Shown in pieces: positions 35,701 to 47,700 of a stretch of 64,000 nucleotides of DNA. Below the pieces are notes generated by a model, which saw only the letters and a program-made list of their open reading frames with translations, was not told the DNA's origin and ran no database searches. This DNA is from Nematostella vectensis (Eukaryota > Cnidaria > Anthozoa > Actiniaria > Edwardsiidae), in NCBI RefSeq assembly GCF_932526225.1, contig NC_064035.1:15424469-15488468 (forward strand). The letters are read 5' to 3'. Every line of letters begins with the position of its first letter. Position 1 is the stretch's first letter. A program made the position numbers and the translations under genes.

Positions 35701-38700
35701 GAAACGTTCACAGAGAACCTTTGAGATTAACAATTGCTTGCATGTCAATTATAACGTCATTCTAATTAAAACTATGTTTCCCATACTGTAAGTAAGATAA
35801 GAATATCAATTATAGAGCAATGTCACAGGTTCGTGTATAGTTGCGTTGAAAACCGCGGCTAATAACCACACTTTTTTGCTGAGGTTAGAGCGTCCGACCA
35901 CAGAGGTGTGACCACGGCAACCACGTTTTTTTTTTTTACCGTGATTACCGCGTCCGAATGTTGCAATAATTTTGAGCAGCACTGTATTTATTGATTTGGC
36001 TGGGATCTTTACATGTGCATGTTTTGTATTGTCCTCTATTGTTATTTTGTAGAGGACTGGCTTAGGCCTTTGAAGAAAAATGAAGGGCAGGTTTTGGTTC
36101 ATTGGTGGTACTACCCTGACAGGTAAGACCTTCTGTGACCATAAATAGAATAGCAAACAGTTTAGTTAAGGAAAGAAATGTTCATAACTGGTGCATAGCC
36201 AAGATTTGCTGAGGGGGGGGGGGGATGTGGGGGGATTGTGCACCCACATTTTGGTGTCGTCGGTTGCTGGCACGGCAGAGCCAAAAAATGTCAAGTTTTC
36301 CCAAAATAAGGTATGGTTAACTTCGGAAAGCTTGAATTTTTGCATAGAGGTTCCTTATGTTATGTAAACCAACATATCAAAAAGTGTTTTTTTTTTCTAA
36401 TGGATCGTCTTCGAGATATGAGGCTTGAAGTGCAATTTTCAAATGTTCAAAGTATGAATTCTCCTCGTTTTAGGGAGAAGTCAGGGTCCGATCAGAATTT
36501 ATGCCAACTTTGCTTGCTAATATCTAAATTTCTTATCTTCTAAATTTCTTTAAAATTTGGAATTAAGCTTTTGGTCTGAGGAACTCATTGTATGCGGAAT
36601 CTTGGAAAATTTTATGCCTTTTTTTGCTCTGTCTGCTGGCACTCCTCCTGTGCACCCCCTAGCGATATGCCTGCACATTGCCCATGATCATAAACATTTA
36701 CTGATGTGTCTGATATCCAGCTATGACACCTGGGTTCCCTCAACGGATGTTTTGGATGAACCACAGCCTGAGCCCGATCATAAAGGACCTTGGGAGGTAC
36801 GTCACAGTAAACACGCAGTATTCTGTCATCAATTATCTGAATCAATGCCATGCTTTGAGCCTGTGTGACGCCATGTGGCCAAGCACATAGAGCCAAAACA
36901 CAAGTAAAAGCACATTGTCACATTGGATGGAAAATACTTGTGTTATATGTCATTGGAAAGCTTAACAAATGGGGAGTTCAATTTAATCCTGTTTGTTGTT
37001 TATCATTATTTTCTTCCTGACTGTTATTGTTCTACAGTGTCACACAGGCTCAACAATATTTTAAATATAAGGTTTCACTACCTAAGAGCTACAGGTTCTA
37101 GTCTAGTTGCATATTTTAGACTTGAACTTTCCATATTTTAAGTTCTAGGGGGAATATATACTTGGGGAATGTTAACTAATTTTACAATTTCTATTTGCTC
37201 TTAATCTTCTCATGACTTTTAAGCTTTACAGTATATAGCTTAGCTGGTGCCTGCAATAGGAGTGAGACTCCAATGGCTTGTTTTTAAATAAAGTGGCTTT
37301 CTTTCATGTATTTTCATGTATTAAAAGGTGACTGGCAGATGGCTCACAGATTTGGAGAAATACAATGAGTGGATGAATGAAGAAGATTATGAAATTGGAG
37401 TAGATGGGGAGGCAAGTTATGGTTATACTGTATTGTGTGTTTTATTCTTTGACTGAAGATTTGCTCTCATAGGAATTGTGTGCAAAAAACAGTTGTTATT
37501 ACCTAATATATATGCAAGGGCAAAAGAACCTGGCTGTCTTATATTGTATTTACATTGTATCAGTGCTGTATTTGCAGTTTAAAACTGTTGCACCCATTTG
37601 AGAACCGACCTTTTTTATGTATAAAAGTATTATTATTATTATTAATCTTAAAACAAGGTGACCACATTGTACTATTTGGTAACCCAAATTTCCTACTTAC
37701 ACAGTAGACATAGAGATGTTATGACAAGGAAACAAAAGTGTGTTTATGTGTTTCAGGGTGACATGCGTGGGACAGCTTCCCCAGCTCTGGGTATGTTCAC
37801 TATTTACATATTACACATGTTTAAAGACAGTTTTGAAAGTTGTGCCTTATCTCTGTTTAGGTCGTGCTCGAAGGAAAAGTTTTAGAGGCAGGGCAAGCTC
37901 TGATGAGGTCAGTTTTTAGGCATAATAGAGGACCCTTCTAATGGAAGTTTTTTTCTCATTCCTTTATTTTACTTTGTTTGTTTGATATTCAGCCATCAAG
38001 CCCAGACTCAGGTAAATACCAAAACAATGTACAGTATTATCTGCCTATTAGTTTAGAAATATTTTGTTTCCTGGATGCTCTTGTTTGTTTATTTTTATTT
38101 ACTTGTCTTACAGCTGTTAAATCTAAAAAGAGAAAGCACTCTCCCTCGCCAGAATCTAAGAAAAGAAAAAAAAGGTTTGTCCATGCTTCACACCATCTAA
38201 TAAAAAAGGCACATTACTACACTCGGTTAACCCCTTCTCCTTTGTGTTTTAAACCAGTAATGTTCTTCTAATTACAGTGATGAGGATGCAGATGAAGATG
38301 CCACCAAGGACATGCCTGATCCTACCCCTGTCCCTAAGGTACAGACTAATATAGACATGCCTGGTCCTATCCCTGTCCCTAAGGTACAGACTAATATAGA
38401 CATGCCTGGTCCTATCCCTGTCCCTAAGGTACAGACTACTATAGACATGCCTGGTCCTATCCCTGTCCCTAAGGTACAGACTACTATAGACATGCCTGGT
38501 CCTATCCCTGTCCCTAAGGTACAGACTAATATAGACATGCCTGGTCCTACCCCTGTCCCTAAGGTACAGGCTACTATAGACATGCCTGATCCTATCCCTG
38601 TCCCTAAGGTACAGACTACTATAGACATGCCTGATCCTATCCCTGTCCCTAAGGTACAGACTACTATAGACATGCCTGATCCTATCCCTGTCCCTAAGGT

Positions 38701-41700
38701 ACAGGCTACTATAGACATGCCTGGTCCTACCCCTGTGCCTAAGGTACAGACTACTATAGACATGCCTGATCCTATCCCTGTCCCTAAGGTACAGACTAAT
38801 ATAGACATGCCTGATCCTATCCCTGTCCCTAAGGTACAGACTACTGTAGACATGCCTGGTCCTACCCCTGTCCCTAAGGTACAGACTACTATAGACATGC
38901 CTGGTCCTATCCCTGTCCCTAAGGTACAGACTACTATAGACATGCCTGGTCCTATAGACATGCCTGATCCTACCCCTGTCCCTAAGGTACAAACTACTAT
39001 AGACATGCCTGATCCTATCCCTGTCCCTAAGGTACAGACTACTATAGACATGCCTGGTCCTACCCCTGTCCCCAAGGTACAGACTACTATAGACATGCCT
39101 GATCCTACCCCTGTCCCTAAGGTACAGACTACTATAGACATGCCTGGTCCTACCCCTGTCCCTAAGGTACAGACTACTATAGACATTTCTACTTCTACTT
39201 TATTACTTTTCAACACTTTCGTATCAAGAAAAGATGAAATGCCTGATCCTACCCCTGTCCCTAAGGTACAGACTAATATAGACATGCCTGATCCTATCCC
39301 TGTCCCTAAGGTACAGACTACTGTAGACATGCCTGGTCCTACCCCTGTCCCTAAGGTACAGACTACTATAGACATGCCTGGTCCTATCCCTGTCCCTAAG
39401 GTACAGACTACTATAGACATGCCTGGTCCTATCCCTGTCCCTAAGGTACAGACTACTATAGACATGCCTGATCCTACCCCTGTCCCTAAGGTACAGACTA
39501 CAATAGACATGCCTGATCCTACCCCTGTCCCTAAAGTACAGACTACTATAGACATGCCTGGTCCTATCCCTTTCCCTAAGGTACAGACTACTATAGACAT
39601 GCCTGATCCTATCCCTGTCCCTAAGGTACAGACTACTATAGACATGCCTGATCCTATCCCTGTCCCTAAGGTACAGACTACTATAGACATGCCTGATCCT
39701 ACCCCTGTCCCCAAGATACAGACTACTATAGACATGCCTGATCCCAGCCCTGTCCCTAAGGTACAGACTACTATAGACATGCCTGGTCCTACCCCTGTCC
39801 CTAAGGTACAGACTACTATAGACATGCCTGATCCTACCCCTGTCCCTAAGGTACAGACTAATATAGACATGCCTGGTCCTATCCCTGTCCCTAAGGTATA
39901 GACTACTATAGACATGCCTGGTCCTATCCCTGTCCCTAAGGTACAGACTACTATAGACATGCCTGGTCCTATCCCTATCCCTAAGGTACAGACTACTATA
40001 GACATGCCTGATCCTATCCCTGTCCCTAAGGTACAGACTACTATAGACATGCCTGATCCTACGCCTGTCCCTAAGGTACAGACTAATATATACATGCCTG
40101 ATCCTATCCCTGTCCCCAAGGTACAGACTACTATAGACATGCCTGATCCTACCCCTGTCCCTAAGGTACAGACTACTATAGACATGCCTGATCCTACCCC
40201 TGTCCCTAAGGTAAAGACTACTATAGACATGCCTGATCCTACCCCTGTCCCTAAGGTACAGACTACTATAGACATGCCTGATCCTACCCCTGTCCCTAAG
40301 GTAAAGACTACTATAGACATGCCTGGTCCTATCCCTGTCCCTAAGGTACAGACTACTATAGACATGCCTGATCCTATCCCTGTCCCTAAGGTACAGACTA
40401 CTATAGACATGCCTGGTCCTACCCCTGTCCCTAAGGTACAGACTACTATAGACATGCCTGATCCTACCCCTGTCCCTAAGGTAAAGACTACTATAGACAT
40501 GCCTGGTCCTATCCCTGTCCCTAAGGTACAGACTACTATAGACATGCCTGATCCTATCCCTGTCCCTAAGGTACAGACTACTATAGACATGCCTGGTCCT
40601 ACCCCTTTCCCTAAGGTATAGACTACTATTTAAAACTTGCCTGATCCCAGCCCTGTCCCCAAGGTACAGACTACTCCCAGATAGGATGGTCTGATAAGCT
40701 TTTTAGTTAATAGGAGCCCTTACTATAAACTGCATCCCTCCCCCTTTCATGATGAGAAGTAATGTAAATGGAGAAAGAACAATGGTGCATCATATCTGAA
40801 TTAAGCCTTAGTGGATTTGTCACTGTCTAACAAATCCTCTTTTCATGCCATAAATTCATTCCACCTTCATGATTTCAGATCATTTTATACTAACAACCCT
40901 GGTATCATTGAAACTGTTGCTAGGTAGAGGAGGTTCAGCATGCAGGTAAAGGGAAGGAGGCTGAGCTACAACCCCCAAAAGGAGGAAACCTCACAGATAT
41001 ATCAGCTAGTACAGGTTCGCATTATTCCAGTTATTCATGGTTGGATAACAAAAATGAGCTCCCATGCTCATGATAATTATTTAATGAAATGCTTTTTGTT
41101 TAATTTTTTCAAAACCCTCTATGTTTTATTGTTTGAAACACTTAAGGTTGGATAATACACACACTTGGTGGTAAATCATAATAGCGGAGCCAGTGCGGAG
41201 CTCCATAGGTATGGAAATATGGTATAGCTATGCGACTTGGTTTTGTGGTCATCGCGTGGTTATCCTGTGGTGTCACAATCCATCCATCCATCCAGTCAAT
41301 CGTGCAATTCCCAGACCCCACTCAGTCTTACACTGTTGTGTGTTTTTTACCGCCTCGCTTTGTGCTGCAAAGTTCGTATGTTCACAGAAGAAAGGCAGCT
41401 TGAAAATAGTATTTAATGAGAAAATAAGCGGATTCAAATGGGCTGAAGTTTTTGAGGAAACATTTGTCTGAAGTACGAGCCGATGGAAATTCCCGCCCGT
41501 GGCAGCAGCAGCAGCTAAAAAGAGGATGAAGAGGAGAGGCTCTACACTACCATTTCTATATTCATTCACGGCTATATCTATGCAAGGAGATCCTGAGAGG
41601 AAAAGGCTTTGGATTGATGTCTGTTTTCAGCTATAAAAAGCATTCACTTGTGTTGACGAATTCCTTGCTAGCAGAAAGATCACGGTTTACAACAAAAAGC

Positions 41701-44700
41701 GAACACAACCTCTAGGCGACAAACATAAAGCGACAAAAAAAAAACACACTGCCAAGGTGAGTTTTTGACGATGGTTTGTATTGAAAATATGACTTTTTTT
41801 CATTTATTGTTGTGCTTTTATAATGCTCGTTTGTTCGCTTTTTTCCTAAAACCAATCGCTCAAACTAAAACACCGTACCAGCTTTAGTATGATGTCAAGA
41901 CGACATATCAATGTCATCTATCCTTGTTTTTATTGGCTAAAATACCATCTACTTGAATTCCGATTATAATTTTGGCACTTGAATGGCTTTTATTCAACTG
42001 ACAATTGCCATGAAAATGTTAAGTTCGTAACTTAGCATGTTCGATTTATACATATGTTTTTAGAGTACAGATGTTTACAAGCTTTCATTTTTCCCCAACA
42101 CTATTCCAGATTGGAACAGCCTTCCGGCACACACCGCTAGTGCCAGTTCATTACTTTCATTGAAGACCTTAGTTTTGAAATAGAGCTGTATCAATTATTA
42201 TAATGTACTGTTTTAGTCTTATTTATTTATGTACATTTATTTATCTTGGTATAATGCAACTCAGCTTACAGTAACCGAGCATTAAAAATAAGAATTTGTG
42301 GTCTAACAGACAATTTGAGCATAGCAACATCCTTTGATATTCTTCGTTCTCTCTATACTTTATTGACTGCGTTGAGATATTTAATCAAGGCTGACAAATA
42401 TCATCCTGTCATATATTGCTAAAGAAGACCTTTCTTTTCTTTATATCCTGTGTATTTAGTCTTTTTGAAGATACAGCAACTTTTTCAACATTTTCATAAA
42501 TACTTTACAGTTACAAGATAATTTGTTCATCGAAAATAAAAAAAAAAAATGCAACCTTTATATTGTTTTGCTCAAGCTTATATTGTCTGCATCTTGCATA
42601 CTATCTAATGTGTTTATTTATTTTTTAATTCAAATAGTTATAGAAAATTAGTAAGGTTATATAATGGGATGATGAAAATATTAACTTGGAAGAAAAACAA
42701 ATACCCAAGTTAATTGTTTTCACTTTTATTTAGGTAAAACCAACCAAGGACTACCTGAGGGTCATGATTGATGCTAAAGGCTGGAAGGCATAAGAATAGG
42801 CAAATGTAGCCGGGATTACTTACTTTGATACAGCAGGTATAAGTGTAATAGGGTTTTTAATGCAAGATGCTTTGTGTCAATGATACTGTAAATCTGTAAA
42901 ACATTTTTTATCAACCTGAAGATAATGAGAAAAAGGGAAATGTTATGAGAGTGCTCAATCAAGTTGTTGCATTACTGTTAAAGTTTTTATCAAAAATATA
43001 GTCCCAGTTTATTTTTTTATCTCTCTGACTATTTTTATATGCAATTGGTAATTATTTGCTGTTTCCCCTCTGCACCCTGAAACAATTAAAGTAGGTTAGG
43101 TTTAAAACTAGACATTTTCATTTAGCACTAATCAGTAATATCAAGATTTTTTCTTTTAACTTGCTTCCCAAGTCAATTTGTTCTTCTCCATTTGATTGCA
43201 TTTAATTTTGTAGTAGCATTAGCATGTGTGGATCCAGCTGCAGGGTTTCTGTAAAAATAAAAAAAAATAAAAAACAGCAGGCCACCATGCTAAGGGGTTG
43301 GTTCACCAATATGTTATGCATGATAATATATATTTGTGGATTTTAGTTTCCTTGGTGATGGAGTATCACTAGTAAGTGGCACCTGAATGTATCTAACTAT
43401 ATCATTCTATCTTTGGAATGCTGTTTCACCATTATTTGTTTCTTTGCAATGGCAAAGCCGGTCAGAATGTAGCTTTGATGCAAGTGTACATTAATGGAAC
43501 TTCTATAAAAGGGTTTTTATTAGGGCAAGGTACTTACTTTTTATAAATTATAAAAAGATAATAACAAACTTGTGCTTCTTCAAAAATAAATCTGTAAAGA
43601 AAACAGTTTTTATATCAAACCTAAAGGTAATAGGGAAAGGGGAAAATGTTTGGAAAGTGCTCAGTCAAGCTATTATTGTATTTTTGTCATATATTTTTTT
43701 AAAGTAGATTCACATTTTTTTCAAATAGTCACATTTCTACCTTTCAACTCCCCATTGACTTTCTGTTTATTTATTGCTCTCTACCCCAAACATAAGTCCA
43801 TTGCATTCATTTTTGAGTAGCCAGTATGGGTGGATACAGGGTTTCTAAAAACAACTGGCCAAAGGGTGGGTGTACTAATATGTATTAATTTCAACACATT
43901 CTTCTGAATAATCAGTTGTAGTACATGGAAACTACAGTATGGCGTCTAAATCTTTGGAATGCTGTTACATCTCTGATATATTCTTCACAAGGTCAAAGAT
44001 TGTTATACTCTTTTGATTAAAAAAAATACGCATAGTGGAACAAATAAAAATTGACCGTTAGACACTTGAAAAACATTATCACCAACTAAGGCACCTTGAA
44101 CTTTGACAGCCGTTTCTACACCAGGGTTTAACACTTTCATACTGCATATTTAATATCATTGAATGAGTGCTTGCCTGATCCATTTGAAGGGGTCAATACA
44201 ATACATAATTACATGGCAGTAAAAATTGCTTTTTTTAAAACTAATTTAAAAAACATTCTTTCAATGCTGGCTCCGCTTTTATGCAGTACCTAAATCTATA
44301 TATTATATAGATTAACTACCATAAAGAAAGTGCAAAGTGTGTTTTACTTATTTAAGATTTCATTTGAATGTGCTAACTTATTCAGAAAACAATCATCAAT
44401 AACAAATTTGGTAGTGTAACATGTGTCATTACAAATTTTGTTAAGCAGGCCTTTATTCAAACCAAACGAGCCTTTGTTGAACTTGACCTTTCTGCATAAA
44501 TATTGCTAAATATGTATTCCTGAATAAATAAATAAAAGAATAAATAAATTTATTGAAATATATCATCCTTTTGTAAATTTTGTTGTTGTTGTTGCTGTTG
44601 TTGTTGTCACTTACCCTTACAGCATTTGAGGTTCAAATATCTCACCCTGTACATGCATGCATCATCATGCCTATGTAACCACCAGCACATTGCAATTAAG

Positions 44701-47700
44701 TTAGTGAAAACTGGAAGATTCTTTCATTTCCTAGACAAAAGTGAGAAGCCATCTATCGATAATGAAGGTACTGAAGAGACTCCACAAAACACAGAGAGCT
44801 CTCCCGCCCCCACCTCGCCCGCCCCATCTGGCCCCGAAATACTCAAGGAACCACTCAACCTTCCTGACACAGAACAGCATGATGAAAATCTAACTGAACA
44901 AACGCATCACATTGTCATACCCAGCTATGCATCGTGGTACGACTACAACAGGTATGTACGTTTAACACATTTCTGATATTTACAGATTTTGTTTTGTTTA
45001 GCAATGCCACCATGGAAGTACAAGAAAATGATCAAGCAACTGCCAACAATATTTCGTATTTGGTACTCCTTGGGTTATTATTTATGTACATAGATGGGGC
45101 TTCAGAATGATGCTTAAGCATGTTTGCACTTTAATGCATGTTGAACTGTGTTGACCACCCAAGAGAACTAAATGCAGATGAGGTAGCTTGCCTGTTTTCT
45201 ACTTGATTCAAACTTTTTACAACATCTGCCAACATCATAGAGCTTCCCTTAAAGTTCCAGCAATGCTATATCTCCTGTTGATTTGAAATATACTGTACAC
45301 ATATTATCTCATGATCTTAAAATGTGTGATTTTTATTTCAGCATTCATGCCATTGAAAGAAGAGCTCTGCCAGAATTTTTCAATGGACAAAACAGATCCA
45401 AGACTCCAGAAATGTATGTTTTTTTTAAACAGGCTTCCATTAGAACATTAGCTTTTCAGTGTGTTTGGCTCTTACATTTTCCTGCTTCTGTTTTGGCATA
45501 TTTCAACAGCTACCTTGCCATGCGAAACTTCATGATTGATGCCTATCGCCTGAACCCTACTGAATACCTAACAGCCACGGCGTGTAGGCGGAACCTGGCA
45601 GGTGACGTCTGTGCTATTGTCCGCATCCATGCCTTCCTGGAGCAGTGGGGACTCATCAACTACCAAGTGGATGCTGACTCCAGGCCTGCTCCCATGGGTC
45701 CTCCCGCTACCTCACACTTCCATGTGATGGCGGACACACCTGCTGGTCTTCAGCCCCTACAGCTACCCAAGAGCATGGTAAGAATAAGGAAGTAGCAAAG
45801 GAGACAGGACAACTTGATCTTCTTGCATGTCTTAGATTTTCTGACATTTAAGTTTTATGTTTTGGAGAGGAAAAAATTAAATTAAATTTAATGATTTATT
45901 AAGATTAATTGATTAATTAGTTATATTAAGAGAGCCTATTTGTTTACATTGTCGCTGCTTAACAGCCTTGACTAAGTTTTAAATAATGAATTTGTCTTAC
46001 AAGTTTTGCACTCAATGCAATATTTTAATTGCCTGATTTTCGATTTTCAAAGATGTGACACTTATTTTCAGTGTCACATACATTGTCATGATATCGTAAA
46101 ATGCACGAAAATATAAAGTATGGCAGAAATTTAAAGGAAATGATGTTTAGGCATATCATTTAAAGCCATGTGACTAGCCAACAACTGTATTTGCGGGTTG
46201 GAATATATTTTCATTGATTTCTTGTGCTGTTTTGCACAGATTTCACCTTCTCAGCAAATGATGCAGTTTAAAGATGAACATGGCTTAAGGGAGACACCCA
46301 AGTCTCAGCCAAGTAGCACAAATTTTGGGTAAGTATGTTAATCAGATTACCAACTAATTATATGCCTTTAATTGAGCATGTTATTGCTCATTTTCCTTCT
46401 TGCCCCAGCATAATGGTCTTGTGTTTTTCAGTCAAAAGTTCTCCACCGTGATAAAGTCTTGTATTGTAGCAGCTACATAAAAAAAGATCGTGTATCAGGG
46501 ACATATTTTTACTGACAATTATGTGTGGTCAGGTTGTTGTGAAATTGAACCAACAGCTTCCCAAACTAATTTGTTTAGAATTGCAACAATACTTGTCACA
46601 TCTTACTATCCAGTGCTGTACTTCATACCCTAACAGATTATGTTTTTTAGGCTGCACACTGATCAGTATTTATCCAAAAAGAGTCAAAAGGTAAATTAAA
46701 ACCATCCATTGCTTCTCTTACTAAACCTTGTGCAAGTCTACTTAAGGCCGCATTGTCACCAGTTTATCTCCGATGCCTTTTAATGGAAAACGCGAAAAAT
46801 ATTTCAAAATATTGATAGCAGTGTGTCTAATGGAAGTTTCTTTGGGGATCTGATCTATAATTTAGAGTTGATGGCCTGTTAAATATTTCGGATTCTAACA
46901 GATTCTTATGTCTTTTAACGTTGTACCTCTGGAGGTAAACTGTTGACAATGCGGCTTTAATTGTGCATGTTTGACATATTTTCACCCAGGCTGCAACTGC
47001 AACTAAGGAGTGGACAGACCAAGAAACATTACTACTGCTAGAGGTAAGTGGTATAATATTAATATTGTAGGTATGCTATACATTTTATCGAAACTACTAT
47101 AATTGTACTTTGCAGGGAATGGAACTGTTTAAGGATGATTGGAATAAGGTCGCAGAGCACGTTGGCACCCGCACCCAGGATGAGTGTATACTGCACTTCT
47201 TGCGCCTGCCAATCGAGGATCCTTTTCTGGAGGACATGAAGCTGGGTCCTCTGACTTTTCAGCCTGTACCTTTCAGTCAGCAAGGAAATCCTATCATGTC
47301 AACTGTGGCCTTCTTGGCATCGGTCGTTGATCCCCGTGTTGCCAGTGCAGCGGCAAAAGCAGCTTTGGGTGTGTTAAGACTTTTATCTTAGATTTCTTTG
47401 AGTCTTTTTATGTTAATAAGTAATAATAATAAGATTTATATAGCGCTTTTCTCTTAAGCGCTATATAAATCAAAGCGCTTGTTTGGGGCATTACTCAGAT
47501 AGATTAATGCTCTTTACCACGACAGTTTTAAGACATGCTGGTTATTAAATTGAAGGGCCCTAGTTTGACACACTTGTTATTATTTTCATTCAATTTTCTT
47601 TCATTTTAAATGTTAAATGGGAAAAGTTCGTCGGAATTCACAGCGTTGTTGACTGATGATGCACGAATTCTCCTTACACGATTTTATGCTGCGTATCGCA

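Noticed and set aside
38312-39901. A stand-alone 529-aa repeat protein gene
   Set aside because: The frame continues SMARCC exon 15 and joins exon 16 in phase through its own donors; it is better read as an extendable exon.
38272-40590. 772-codon open frame on the minus strand ([11 protein letters not shown]... repeats)
   Set aside because: It is the mirror of the 45-bp array: a repeat whose period is a multiple of three and lacks stops stays open on both strands. No other coding sign.
42731-42795. Possible extra SMARCC exon (TTTAG|GTAAAACCAACC...)
   Set aside because: It hits a stop in the needed phase and is not required: exon 16 joins exon 17 directly in phase 1.
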